Part shown: positions 1 to 10,206 of the stretch, one piece after another | Numbering within the stretch: the stretch's first letter is position 1 | Layout of the letters: every line of letters begins with the position of its first letter | Source of the DNA: Campylobacter concisus | GTDB taxonomy: Bacteria; Campylobacterota; Campylobacteria; Campylobacterales; Campylobacteraceae | Length of the DNA stretch: 64,000 nt | Assembly (NCBI RefSeq): GCF_003048835.2 | Contig: NZ_CP060705.1 | Location: forward strand, 1-64,000 | Direction of reading: 5' to 3' | Program-made: the position numbers and the translations under genes | Notes under the pieces: generated by a model | What the model saw: the letters and a program-made list of their open reading frames with translations, nothing else | Databases searched by the model: none | Told to the model about the DNA's origin: nothing

Positions 1-1311
1 TTGCTAGCAGACGAGATTTTAGAGCTTTTACAGACAAAAATATCAGCTAATGAATTTGACTGCTACATCAAACAATTAAAATTTAATGAAAAGGCTTCAA
101 ACGAAGATTTTATAGTTTTTAACGCCACGAGTGAATTGATGGCTAAATTTATAAAAACTAGATACGCCGAAAAGATCGCCTACCTTTACGAAGTAAAAAC
201 CGGCAAAAAGCCAGAGGTCGAGATAACAAGCCAAACAAAGCTAAAAAATATAAAACAAAGCCAAGTAAATGTAAAGCAGATCAAGGCGCAAAGCAGCATC
301 TTAAACCCTGGATATACATTTGAAAATTTTGTCTGTGGCGACTCAAATCAGTTTGCATTTTTAAACGCAAAAGCAGTCGCAGACAAACCTGGCGTGCTTT
401 ACAACCCACTTTTTATATACGGCACAACTGGTCTTGGCAAGACGCACTTGCTTCAGTCAGTTGGCAACTACTGCCTAGATCAAGGCAAAGTAGTCATCTG
501 CGTGACGAGCGATCAGTTTATGATTGATTTTACCACGCATCTAAATAGCCACTCGATGACTAAATTTCGTGAAAAGTACCGAAACTGCGACGTTTTACTA
601 ATAGACGACGTGCAGTTTCTTGGCAAAACAGATAAAATTCAAGAGGAGTTTTTCAACACCTTTAACGAGCTCATTGCTAAAAAAGGTCAGATCGTCATGA
701 CCTCAGACCGCCCAGCAAAGATACTAAAAGGCTTTGATGAGAGGCTAAAGTCTAGGTTTGAACAAAGCATCATGGCTGATATCACGCCACCTGAGCTTGA
801 TACAAAGATAGCTATCATCATAAAAAAATGCGAATTTGACAAAATTTATCTAAACAAAGAGGTCATCGACTACATCGCTACAAACATGGGCGATAATATC
901 CGTGAGATCGAGGGCGCTATCATAAATTTAAACGCCTATGCAAGCTTGATGAGAGTTGAGATAACGCTTGAATTTGCTAAAAACACACTAAAAGATCTCA
1001 TCAAAGAGAAGCATGAAAATATAAATCTTGAAACCATTATAGAGATCGTTAGCAAAGAGCTAAACATCAAGCCAAGCGACATAAAAAGCAAGTCAAGAGT
1101 GCAAAACATCGTAGAAGCCAGACGCATCATCATCTATCTTGCGAAGATGCTCACGACAAATTCGATGCCACAAATTGCAAACTATTTTGGTATGAAAGAC
1201 CATAGCGCCGTTAGTCACAACATAAAAAAGATAAACGAGCTCATGGAGAGCAACGAAATTTTCAACCTCAGAGTAACTGAGATAAAGAACAAAATTTTAA
1301 CAAAAGGATAA
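1..1311 (+). CDS. dnaA: Chromosomal replication initiator DnaA
   Basis: AAA+ ATPase that binds DnaA boxes and opens the replication origin. The 436-residue product has an N-terminal DnaB-interaction region, Walker A GTTGLGKTH at about residues 141-149, Walker B LLIDDVQFL at about 199-207, and the C-terminal helix-turn-helix signature beginning GMKDHSAVSHN near residue 397. The start is TTG at base 1, so the molecule was evidently linearised at dnaA and nothing upstream can be judged. It is followed by a 153-bp spacer rich in TTCAC motifs and then dnaN, the usual Campylobacter order. Confidence 0.98.
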   Translation: MLADEILELLQTKISANEFDCYIKQLKFNEKASNEDFIVFNATSELMAKFIKTRYAEKIAYLYEVKTGKKPEVEITSQTKLKNIKQSQVNVKQIKAQSSILNPGYTFENFVCGDSNQFAFLNAKAVADKPGVLYNPLFIYGTTGLGKTHLLQSVGNYCLDQGKVVICVTSDQFMIDFTTHLNSHSMTKFREKYRNCDVLLIDDVQFLGKTDKIQEEFFNTFNELIAKKGQIVMTSDRPAKILKGFDERLKSRFEQSIMADITPPELDTKIAIIIKKCEFDKIYLNKEVIDYIATNMGDNIREIEGAIINLNAYASLMRVEITLEFAKNTLKDLIKEKHENINLETIIEIVSKELNIKPSDIKSKSRVQNIVEARRIIIYLAKMLTTNSMPQIANYFGMKDHSAVSHNIKKINELMESNEIFNLRVTEIKNKILTKG

Positions 1312-1327
1312 AAACAGAATGAAATTC

Positions 1328-1413
1328 GTGAATAAATGTGAAGAAATGAAAAATTCTTTTCACATTTTAAATAACGATGCTGGCGTGAGAAAAGATGGTT
1401 TTCACACTTTCAC
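1328..1413. other. Candidate oriC / DnaA-box cluster
   Basis: The dnaA-dnaN spacer holds five copies of the pentamer TTCAC, the core of DnaA boxes described for Campylobacterota. Two are on the minus strand (GTGAA at 1328-1332 and 1338-1342) and three on the plus strand (1359-1363, 1401-1405, 1409-1413). This is dense for 86 bp. The flanks are AT-rich, which would suit a DNA-unwinding element. Assignment as oriC is inferred from motif density and position. Confidence 0.55.
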
Positions 1414-1464
1414 GCTACCAACTAATACAACAAAAAGAAAATTAAAAATAAGAGGGAGTATTTA

Positions 1465-2532
1465 ATGAAGGTTTTAATAAACAAAAACATGCTTGAGAGC
1501 ATAGTAACAAACACTAATCCATATCTCGAAAAAAGAGATCTTAGTGCTATCACTTCTCACATCTACATTTCAGCAAAAGATGGAGTTTTAAACATAAAAG
1601 CGACTGATCACGAGATAGGACTAGCATATAAACTAAGCAACGCAAAGATCGTTGATGAGGGCTATGCAACAGCAAATGGCAAAAAGCTACTTGACATCAT
1701 CAAAAGCCTAAAAGATGAAGAGGTAACGCTTGAAACTGTTAATAACTATCTTTACATCAAACAAAAAAACTCAAAATACAAACTTCCTATGTATAAATTT
1801 GAAGATTTCCCAGAGTTTCCAACGATAGAAGGCAAGGCTAAATTTAACATAGACGCCATAATGCTAGGCAGAAGCTTAAAGAAAATTTTGCCATGCATTG
1901 ATAGTAACAACCCTAAATTTGAGCTAAACGGCGCTTTACTAGATATAAAACAAAACTATATAAATATAGTAGGCACCGATACAAAAAGGCTAGCTGTATT
2001 TAAATTTGCAAATGAAGCGAGCAATGAATTTTCACTGATCATCCCTAAAAAGGCGATAAATGAAATTCAAAAGCTATTTTTTGACAAGATAGAAATTTAC
2101 TATGATGAAAACGTCCTCATCGCTCAAAGCCAAAATTTTGAGTTTTTCACAAAGCTGATAAATGGCAAATTCCCTGATTATGAGCGCGTTATACCAAAGG
2201 ATATTGCTATAAGATTTGAGCTAAGCAGAGATAAGATGGTTGAGGGTATCAAGACTATATCGATGCTAAGCGATCAGATGAAGATAACTTTTTCAAAAGA
2301 GAGCATCACATTTGAGAGCATAATAGAGGACAACTCTGAAGCCAAAACGATGATAGAGTTTCAAACTGGACTTGAAGAAGATATCAGCATAAATGTCAAA
2401 AATAGAAATTTAATAGACTTCTTACAAAGCATAGAAGATGAGAAATTTGAGTTTGGATTTAAAGATAAAAATTTACCTTTCGTTGTTAGCTCAAAAGAGC
2501 TTTTAACGGTTATAAGTCCATTAAATATATAA
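1465..2532 (+). CDS. dnaN: DNA polymerase III beta sliding clamp
   Basis: Ring-forming processivity clamp that tethers polymerase III and other DNA enzymes to DNA. The 355-residue length and N-terminus MKVLINKNMLES fit the three-domain beta clamp of the family. The start ATG is preceded by AGAGGGAG about 8 bp upstream. It lies between the candidate oriC and gyrB (15-bp gap) in the conserved dnaA-dnaN-gyrB order, and is probably co-transcribed with gyrB. Confidence 0.97.
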   Translation: MKVLINKNMLESIVTNTNPYLEKRDLSAITSHIYISAKDGVLNIKATDHEIGLAYKLSNAKIVDEGYATANGKKLLDIIKSLKDEEVTLETVNNYLYIKQKNSKYKLPMYKFEDFPEFPTIEGKAKFNIDAIMLGRSLKKILPCIDSNNPKFELNGALLDIKQNYINIVGTDTKRLAVFKFANEASNEFSLIIPKKAINEIQKLFFDKIEIYYDENVLIAQSQNFEFFTKLINGKFPDYERVIPKDIAIRFELSRDKMVEGIKTISMLSDQMKITFSKESITFESIIEDNSEAKTMIEFQTGLEEDISINVKNRNLIDFLQSIEDEKFEFGFKDKNLPFVVSSKELLTVISPLNI

Positions 2533-2537
2533 GTTAA

Positions 2538-4859
<2,322 letters not shown>

Positions 4860-4866
4860 AAGGTGA

Positions 4867-4882
4867 TCAAATTTAAATTTGA
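4867..4882. repeat. 16-bp perfect palindrome upstream of queF
   Basis: TCAAATTTAAATTTGA is a perfect palindrome in the 53-bp gyrB-queF spacer, flanked by AGGT (4861-4864) and ACCT (4882-4885). It could be a weak stem after gyrB or an operator. The motif AAATTTAAATTT is common in this AT-rich genome. No preQ1-riboswitch consensus was recognised. Confidence 0.3.
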
Positions 4883-4912
4883 CCTGGTTAGTAAAAATAT
4901 AAAGGATAAAAA

Positions 4913-5572
4913 ATGAGCGAAGAGCTAGATATAGAGATGAAATATGGCGAGAAAATTTTGAAAGAATTTGACGTAGAGAGTGACCTTGAGGTCTGGGAAA
5001 ATAAGCAAACAAGGGACTATGTCATAAAGATCACTCTGCCTGAGTTTTGCTGCCTTTGCCCTCGCTCTGGTTATCCTGACTTTGCGACCATATACCTTGA
5101 GTATATCCCAAACAAGCTAGTTGTTGAGCTAAAAGCGATAAAGCTTTATATAAATAGCTTTATGAACCGCAACATCAGCCACGAAGATAGTATAAATGAA
5201 ATTTACTCTGTTTTAGAGAAAAAGCTTGAGCCAAAATTTATGAAGATAGTTGGCGACTTTAACCCACGTGGAAATGTCCATACGGTTATCGAGATTAGCT
5301 CTGATCTAGTCGTAAAAAAGCCAGCAGAAGAGAAAGAATTTACTCCAAGAACTAGAGAAAGAAGTAGCTTTGGTGATAAGCCACGTGAAAGACGTAGCAC
5401 GAGTGATCGTGGCAGTAGCAGGGTCAGCAGTAGGGCTGGTGGCAGCAGAGGTGGCAGAGATGATAAATTTAAAAAAGATGACAAGCCAAGAAGAAGCTCA
5501 AACAAAGAGGGCTTTAGAAAGATAAGCTACGCCGATGATAAGAAGCCAAAAGTAGTCAAAAAGGATAAATAA
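4913..5572 (+). CDS. queF: NADPH-dependent preQ0 reductase QueF with basic C-terminal tail
   Basis: Reduces 7-cyano-7-deazaguanine (preQ0) to preQ1 in queuosine biosynthesis for tRNA modification. Residues 1-135 carry the short (type I) QueF fold: LCPRSGYPDFAT with the likely nucleophile Cys49, ELKAIKLYINSF at about 72-83, and GDFNPRGNVHTVIEI at about 114-128. Residues 137-219 form an extra tail rich in Arg, Ser, Lys and Gly, with no known domain recognised. Short QueF proteins normally end near residue 130-165, so this tail is unusual. AAAGGAT precedes the ATG. The stop overlaps the start of the next gene by one base (TAATG), so the two are probably translated together. Confidence 0.93.
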   Translation: MSEELDIEMKYGEKILKEFDVESDLEVWENKQTRDYVIKITLPEFCCLCPRSGYPDFATIYLEYIPNKLVVELKAIKLYINSFMNRNISHEDSINEIYSVLEKKLEPKFMKIVGDFNPRGNVHTVIEISSDLVVKKPAEEKEFTPRTRERSSFGDKPRERRSTSDRGSSRVSSRAGGSRGGRDDKFKKDDKPRRSSNKEGFRKISYADDKKPKVVKKDK

Positions 5573-6807
5573 TGATAAGTGCTAAGCTTATAGAACATAT
5601 CTTTAAAGCAGCATCTATATCACGTTGGAACGACTATCCAAAGATGACAAATTTAGTCGAGCTTGACAAGCAGGCTCATAAATTTATCATCGCTTATTTC
5701 ATAGCAAAACAAGAGCAAAACGCCGATATGAACTACATCATCGAGGCTGGAATTTTTGAGTTTTTAAGCAGGGTCGTAGTCACAGACATACGACCAGACG
5801 TCTTTCACCACATTCAAAAGACAAAAAAAGAGCAGATAAATAGCTGGGTTTTAAGCAACCTTGAGACACTCATCTCAGATATCGAGGGTGGCGAGTTTTT
5901 AGAGAGATTTAAAAACCACTATAAAAACGATAAAACTCACGAAAAAGAGCGCCTCATCTTAAAAGCAGCCAGCTATCTTGCCACGAGGTGGGAATTTTCT
6001 ATCGTCTATCAAACTAGCCAGTTTTTAAGCGATATCGACGAGCTTAAGGCGAAGGTTGAGGAGGAGATGGAGGATTATTACGAGTTAATTGGCGTTAGAA
6101 AGATCGCTATGAATCAAAAATTAGCCCGTCTTGTTGATCTAAGTGGCAGGCTAAGGTTTCAAAAGCGCTGGGCACAAACGCCTCGTATCCCTGAAACTGC
6201 GGTCTTAGGACATATGCTAGTTGTTGCGATACTTAGCTACTTTTACTCACTCAAAGCAAAAGCTTGTAAAAAACGCCTAGAAAATAACTTCTTTTGTGCC
6301 CTTTTTCACGACCTACCAGAGAGCCTTACAAGGGATATCATAAGCCCTGTAAAATACGGCGTAAAGGGGCTAAATGAGATCATCAGCGAGTATGAGATGA
6401 GGCTTATTGATGAGAGGATTTTGCCATTTGTGCCTGAAAAGATCAGAGATGAGTTTAGCTACATCCTTGGTATCAGAAAAGATGGCGAGAAATTTATCAA
6501 AGATGAGTTTGAAAATAGGACATTCGAGCGCAAGATCATCTGCCACGAAGGGACTATGGAGAACGTAAATGAGGATAAATTTAACCCAATAGACGGCAAA
6601 GCGCTAAAATACTGCGATAAGCTCTCAGCATACATCGAAGCCGGAATTTCCATAAGCTATGGTGTCAAGTCAAAAGAGCTAACTGATGGCTTTAATAATA
6701 TGTATAAATTTTTTAGCGAAAAACCTAAGATCGACGGAGTGGATTTTTTAGAAATTTGCGATGATTTTAATGAGCATTTTGGTTTAGAAAGACCCCCTCT
6801 CAGATGA
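5572..6807 (+). CDS. HD-domain protein, tandem YfbR-like
   Basis: Predicted metal-dependent phosphohydrolase of the HD superfamily, 411 residues. The C-terminal half has a YfbR (5'-deoxynucleotidase)-like core: His214 in HMLVVAILSY, then FHDLPESLTRDIISPVKY with the HD pair at about 246-247. The N-terminal half (about residues 30-90) looks like a diverged second copy, with DKQAHKFIIAYF and FLSRVVVTDIRPD but no clear HD pair, so it may be a pseudo-domain. The gene overlaps queF by one base, suggesting an operon. Its stop abuts the 3' end of the oppositely oriented SRP RNA. The substrate cannot be told from sequence. Confidence 0.75.
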   Translation: MISAKLIEHIFKAASISRWNDYPKMTNLVELDKQAHKFIIAYFIAKQEQNADMNYIIEAGIFEFLSRVVVTDIRPDVFHHIQKTKKEQINSWVLSNLETLISDIEGGEFLERFKNHYKNDKTHEKERLILKAASYLATRWEFSIVYQTSQFLSDIDELKAKVEEEMEDYYELIGVRKIAMNQKLARLVDLSGRLRFQKRWAQTPRIPETAVLGHMLVVAILSYFYSLKAKACKKRLENNFFCALFHDLPESLTRDIISPVKYGVKGLNEIISEYEMRLIDERILPFVPEKIRDEFSYILGIRKDGEKFIKDEFENRTFERKIICHEGTMENVNEDKFNPIDGKALKYCDKLSAYIEAGISISYGVKSKELTDGFNNMYKFFSEKPKIDGVDFLEICDDFNEHFGLERPPLR

Positions 6808-6905
6808 CTGCGGCACACACTTAATACAAGTGCTCTGCTGTGTTCCCACCCTGAAGCGGTGCTCATAAAAAGCATTGCACAGGTCTAAGAAGGAGCTTCG
6901 CAATC
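6806..6905 (-). ncRNA. ffs: Signal recognition particle RNA (small 4.5S type)
   Basis: Read on the minus strand, the roughly 100-nt RNA has a terminal helix GATTGCG / CGCAGTC (6899-6905 with 6806-6812; one G-U pair). It also has the conserved apical domain: TCAGG, then a GTG-GGAA-CAC stem-loop (GGAA at 6843-6846), then AGCAG. This reproduces the symmetric loop and GNRA tetraloop of bacterial SRP RNA that Ffh binds. A -10-like TATAGT lies at 6914-6919. The 3' end touches the stop codon of the convergent HD gene. Exact ends are estimated from pairing. Confidence 0.88.
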
Positions 6906-6913
6906 ATACAAAA

Positions 6914-6919
6914 ACTATA
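6914..6919 (-). promoter_or_regulatory. -10 element of SRP RNA promoter
   Basis: TATAGT on the minus strand, 8 bp before the predicted 5' end of the SRP RNA and within an A/T-rich stretch. No clear -35 is seen, which is usual for Campylobacter sigma-70 promoters. Confidence 0.5.
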
Positions 6920-6969
6920 CTTAAATTTAGTTTTATAGTTACATTTTTAAAAATTTAGCTTTAAGAGTA

Positions 6970-6975
6970 TATAAT
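6970..6975 (+). promoter_or_regulatory. -10 element upstream of the 7005 gene
   Basis: A perfect TATAAT within GAGTATATAATCTC, 29 bp before the ATG of the small gene at 7005. Spacing is suitable for a sigma-70 transcript with a short leader. Confidence 0.55.
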
Positions 6976-7004
6976 CTCACATAAATTTCACCAAAAGTAG
7001 GGCA

Positions 7005-7439
7005 ATGCCAGGAAAGATCAAACTTCGTTTTTTATCGGCTTTTAGGGATTTTTTCATCTATCACCACAAGTCTTTAGAGTTTCGTGCCAAAATTTTTGCT
7101 GCTATGATTTCAGCTAAATTTGACCCAGACGAGGATGATTTTTCCATCTTAAATGACATCGTAAATGAAATTTATGAAAACGACCAAACTAGAAAAGACT
7201 TCTTAATCCAAACCGTTAGAGAGTACGTTGCAAGGGTCAAAAGAAACGATAGAATCACGCTTGACACGCTTCTTTTATGCATAGATAAAGATATGAAAGA
7301 CCACAAAAGATACGCTAAAAAGATAGACTTTTCGCACCTTCGCCGATTGATGAGTGGCTGTGAGGAGGAAATTTTAGTGCAGCAAAGGGTCTATGAGTTT
7401 TTGATAAACGAGGTCAAACTCTACTCGCAAAGCGCTTAA
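7005..7439 (+). CDS. Conserved-looking hypothetical protein, 144 aa
   Basis: Not recognised. The protein is soluble, mostly helical by composition, with no signal peptide or membrane segment. It has an acidic patch DPDEDDFS near residue 43 and alternating charged residues through KRNDRITLDTLLLCIDKDMKDHKRYAKK. Its own TATAAT box upstream and ordinary codon use support a real gene. It stands alone, between the divergent SRP RNA and a non-coding stretch with a thiD remnant. Confidence 0.6.
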   Translation: MPGKIKLRFLSAFRDFFIYHHKSLEFRAKIFAAMISAKFDPDEDDFSILNDIVNEIYENDQTRKDFLIQTVREYVARVKRNDRITLDTLLLCIDKDMKDHKRYAKKIDFSHLRRLMSGCEEEILVQQRVYEFLINEVKLYSQSA

Positions 7440-7641
7440 ATTTTCATCTAAATTTAATCAAAATTTTTCGTGGCTTGTAGCTAAATTTTCTCGTTTCTGA
7501 CCTTGTTTTTTCTTTTTAACTCGCTAGTTTAGGCGATTTATGACTAAAATTCGAAACAAAACTTCATAAGCTAAATTTACATTTATAAATGTAAATTATT
7601 TTGTGATAAAGCTGTTACTAAGATAAAAAATAAGCGCATAG
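7440..7641. other. Non-coding spacer
   Basis: AT-rich DNA between the 7005 gene and the thiD remnant. No ORF, RNA or clear terminator is visible. It probably includes the lost 5' part of thiD and has decayed beyond recognition. Confidence 0.5.
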
Positions 7642-7827
7642 ATTAGTCCGCTTGTGATGAGTGGGACTGGTTGCACTTTCTTGGCGTCGCTTGCTTGTTA
7701 CCTTGCAAAGGGTAAGAGCCTAGAGGAGGCTATAGGGCTTTCAAAAGAGTATATCTGCTCCATTATAAAAGAGAGTATCGACACAAAGCTAGGCAAAAAC
7801 CGCCTTCTTTGGCACGGAGCGAAGTAA
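7642..7827 (+). pseudogene. thiD C-terminal remnant
   Basis: An open stretch of about 60 codons ending at TAA 7825-7827 encodes a ThiD (hydroxymethylpyrimidine kinase)-like C-terminus. It shows GTGCTF, as in the G-[TS]-G-C-[TS]-[FL] active-site/anion-hole motif, then LAKGKSLEEAIGLSKEYI, typical of ThiD. The N-terminal three quarters of the enzyme are absent, and an in-frame stop (TAG 7639-7641) closes it upstream. An ATG at 7657 exists but the fragment cannot be a functional kinase. Confidence 0.72.
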
Positions 7828-7829
7828 AT

Positions 7830-8249
7830 TTAAGCTGCTTTTTGCACGGCGGCTGAGTGGGTTATGATGTCGTGCAAATTTAGTCTGTCTTTTCTGAAAA
7901 AACAAAGGCAAAGTCCGATGATGCTAAAGCCAGCAAATGCAAAGCAAATTTGACGCAAGATCGCGTGAAGAAGGCTTAGTTTTTTGCCAGTTTGTAAATT
8001 TATGAGATAAATTTCTTGCGCTTTGTAGCCTGGAGTTTGCGCCTTTATGCTAAAAAATAGACACATTATAAATGAAATGAGGCTATTTACGCCAAAGATC
8101 GCAAGCTGGTTGTGTAAAAACGCCTCTTTGCCGTCAAGCAAAAGATAGGTCGTGGCGTAAAATATCGGCATGCCGATGATAAAAAGATCGATGATAGAGG
8201 CCTTTACTCTAGCCCAGATCGGTGCGATTTTTGCCTTTTGCTTTGCCAA
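7830..8249 (-). CDS. RDD-family membrane protein
   Basis: Small integral membrane protein with about three hydrophobic segments. WARVKASIIDLFIIG near the N-terminus matches the Arg-Asp-type first helix of the RDD family, and HDIITHSA closes the domain. The function of RDD proteins varies (some are ion antiporters) and is unknown here. An ATG at 8297 would overlap the upstream gene by 47 bp and lacks a ribosome site. A TTG at 8249, just after the upstream stop and preceded by AGGAAAA, is the better start (139 aa). It is the last gene of the purM group. Confidence 0.75.
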   Translation of the reverse strand: MAKQKAKIAPIWARVKASIIDLFIIGMPIFYATTYLLLDGKEAFLHNQLAIFGVNSLISFIMCLFFSIKAQTPGYKAQEIYLINLQTGKKLSLLHAILRQICFAFAGFSIIGLCLCFFRKDRLNLHDIITHSAAVQKAA

Positions 8250-8250
8250 G

Positions 8251-8541
8251 TTATTTTCCTGTGTTTGTGTAGATACGGCTAAATTTCTCCCAGTCATATA
8301 GGTAGATAAGACAGTTGATCACCTCGCAGCTCTCATCGTAAAGATCGCCGTCCTCGCCGTTGTCTTGCATGATGGGCAGCATGCCTGATCCTCGCGAGAC
8401 CTCACACCAATACTCATAAAAATCAAGCTTTTTGATATCGCTCTCTAGCACGCCAAACATGCCTAAAAACTGATAGACGCTAAGGTTAAAAAAGCTCTTA
8501 TTTTCAGTTTTTTGCAGGCGTTTTACGCTATTTGTGTGCAT
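8251..8541 (-). CDS. Hypothetical protein, 96 aa
   Basis: Not recognised. A small soluble acidic protein with a Phe/Tyr-rich centre (LDFYEYWCEVSRGSG) and a Glu/Asp patch (NGEDGDLYDE). Its ATG at 8541 overlaps the purM stop by one base (TGATG). A TTG one codon earlier is less likely. The tight coupling to purM and to the RDD gene supports real expression. Confidence 0.6.
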   Translation of the reverse strand: MHTNSVKRLQKTENKSFFNLSVYQFLGMFGVLESDIKKLDFYEYWCEVSRGSGMLPIMQDNGEDGDLYDESCEVINCLIYLYDWEKFSRIYTNTGK

Positions 8542-9524
8542 CAAACTAGCTCTACGCCCTTGCCGCCTATCACTTCGCCGATCACGTAGCCATCGCTATT
8601 TGCTAGGACTGCATCAACGTTTTCTTTAGGCACAACAAGGATCATGCCAACGCCCATATTAAATGTCCTCATCATCTCGCTATCTTCTACTTTTTGCGCG
8701 AGGATTTTAAAAATTTCAGGCGTTTTTATAGCGCTTTTTTGCACCTTCGCACCAAGCCCAGCAGGAAAGACGCGAGGCAGGTTTTCAACTATGCCGCCAC
8801 CAGTTATATGCGCCATTGCTGTGATCTTATCTTTTAAGCTTAAAAAGTCGCTCACGTAAATTCTAGTTGGCTCAAGAAGCACGTCGATGAGCGCTCTATC
8901 GCCCACTTTTTCGTCAAATTTTAGTCCAAGCTCGCTTACTACTTTTCTTGCCAATGAAAAGCCATTCGAGTGTAGGCCGCTGCTAGGAAGTGCGACTAAA
9001 ACTTCACCAGATTTTACAAATTTGCTTCTATCGATCTCATCAGCCTCGGCTATACCCACGGCAAATCCAGCAAGGTCAAAGTCGCCCTTTTCATACATCG
9101 ACGGCATCTCGGCTGTCTCACCACCGATTAGCGCGCACTGCGCCTTTTTGCAGCCATTTGCGATGCTTTTCACCACCTCTTTAGCGCTTTCTATCTCAAG
9201 CTTTGCAGTCGCATAGTAGTCGAGGAAAAAGAGTGGTGTGGCGAAGTTGCAGATGAGGTCATTTACGCACATAGCGACTAGATCCTCGCCAACGCCCTCA
9301 AATTTCTTAGCGTCGATAGCTAGACGAAGCTTCGTGCCAACGCCGTCTGTGGCACCTAAAATGGCTGGATTTTTATATCCGCTTGGCAGTCTGACCGCAC
9401 CTGAAAATGATCCGATGCCGCCTATGACGTTTGGTGTTTGCGTAGATTTTACGAAAGGCTTGATCGCCTCAACAAAGCTATTTCCAGCATCTATATCAAC
9501 TCCGGCATCTTTATAACTTATCAT
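8541..9524 (-). CDS. purM: Phosphoribosylformylglycinamidine cyclo-ligase (AIR synthetase)
   Basis: Converts FGAM to aminoimidazole ribonucleotide with ATP, step 5 of purine synthesis. The 327-residue protein has GATDGVGTKLRLAI at residues 57-70, the CVNDL block and GGETAEMPSMY, all PurM hallmarks. AAGGGCG precedes the ATG. It is transcribed divergently from coaE and appears to lead a group with two small downstream genes. Confidence 0.96.
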   Translation of the reverse strand: MISYKDAGVDIDAGNSFVEAIKPFVKSTQTPNVIGGIGSFSGAVRLPSGYKNPAILGATDGVGTKLRLAIDAKKFEGVGEDLVAMCVNDLICNFATPLFFLDYYATAKLEIESAKEVVKSIANGCKKAQCALIGGETAEMPSMYEKGDFDLAGFAVGIAEADEIDRSKFVKSGEVLVALPSSGLHSNGFSLARKVVSELGLKFDEKVGDRALIDVLLEPTRIYVSDFLSLKDKITAMAHITGGGIVENLPRVFPAGLGAKVQKSAIKTPEIFKILAQKVEDSEMMRTFNMGVGMILVVPKENVDAVLANSDGYVIGEVIGGKGVELV

Positions 9525-9603
9525 TTTCGCCCTTTTGGTTATTTTTTAAAACTTTAGCCAAAAGTTGCTAAAATTGTTATCAATTTTCAAAAATGGAGCG
9601 GCT

Positions 9604-10206
9604 TTGCAGAAATTTCCAAATGCCTACGTCATCACAGGCTCGATCGCCAGCGGCAAAAGCACGGTTGTAAATTTACTAAAAGAGCGAGGTTTTAGCGTGA
9701 TCGACGCAGACGTGATCGCACACGAGCAGCTTGAAATTTGCAAAGGCGAGATCGTTAGAGAATTTGGCGAGCAAATTTTAGATGAGGCTGGTAAGATAGA
9801 TCGCAAAAAACTGGGTGCGATCGTCTTTCGTGAGCCAAAAAAGCTTAAAAATTTAGAGCGAATTTTGCACCTAAAGATAAAAGCTGAAATTTTATCAAAG
9901 GCCTCGCAGATTGAGCGCTTAGAGCGGGTTTATTTTATAGATATTCCGCTATTTTTTGAAAAAAAGGAGCGTTACGCTGAGTTTAAAAATGTAGCCGTGA
10001 TTTACGCGCCAAAAGAGCTTTTACTAAGCCGTCTAATGAGCCGAAACGCTCTAAGCTTAGAGGATGCAAAAGCTAGAGTAGAGCTTCAGATAGATATAGA
10101 GCAAAAGAGAGAAATGGCAAATTATCTTATCGATAATAGTGGTGACAGGGAGAATTTAGAGCTGGAGCTAGAGAAATTTCTAAGGCAAATTTGCGCTATT
10201 TCTTGA
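9604..10206 (+). CDS. coaE: Dephospho-CoA kinase
   Basis: Phosphorylates dephospho-CoA, the last step of coenzyme A synthesis. The P-loop GSIASGKST lies at residues 12-20, followed by the DADVIAHE block, LKIKAEI and IDIPLFFE, typical of CoaE. The frame is open from TTG 9565, but the TTG at 9604 has GGAG five bases upstream and places the P-loop at the usual position, so 200 aa is preferred. The 3' end overlaps the convergent AlkD-like gene by 11 bp. Confidence 0.93.
   Translation: MQKFPNAYVITGSIASGKSTVVNLLKERGFSVIDADVIAHEQLEICKGEIVREFGEQILDEAGKIDRKKLGAIVFREPKKLKNLERILHLKIKAEILSKASQIERLERVYFIDIPLFFEKKERYAEFKNVAVIYAPKELLLSRLMSRNALSLEDAKARVELQIDIEQKREMANYLIDNSGDRENLELELEKFLRQICAIS

Noticed and set aside
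4860-4912. preQ1 riboswitch upstream of queF
   Set aside because: The spacer is only 53 bp and shows a palindrome but no preQ1-I or preQ1-II consensus.
6806-6905. SRP RNA read on the plus strand (CAGGTCTAAGAAGGAGC looked like the apical motif)
   Set aside because: The plus-strand folding breaks into several small hairpins. The minus strand gives the exact TCAGG / GGAA / AGCAG apical domain and a complete terminal helix.
8644-9516. Several plus-strand ORFs opposite purM
   Set aside because: They are antisense shadows of a clear purM frame and match no known protein style.
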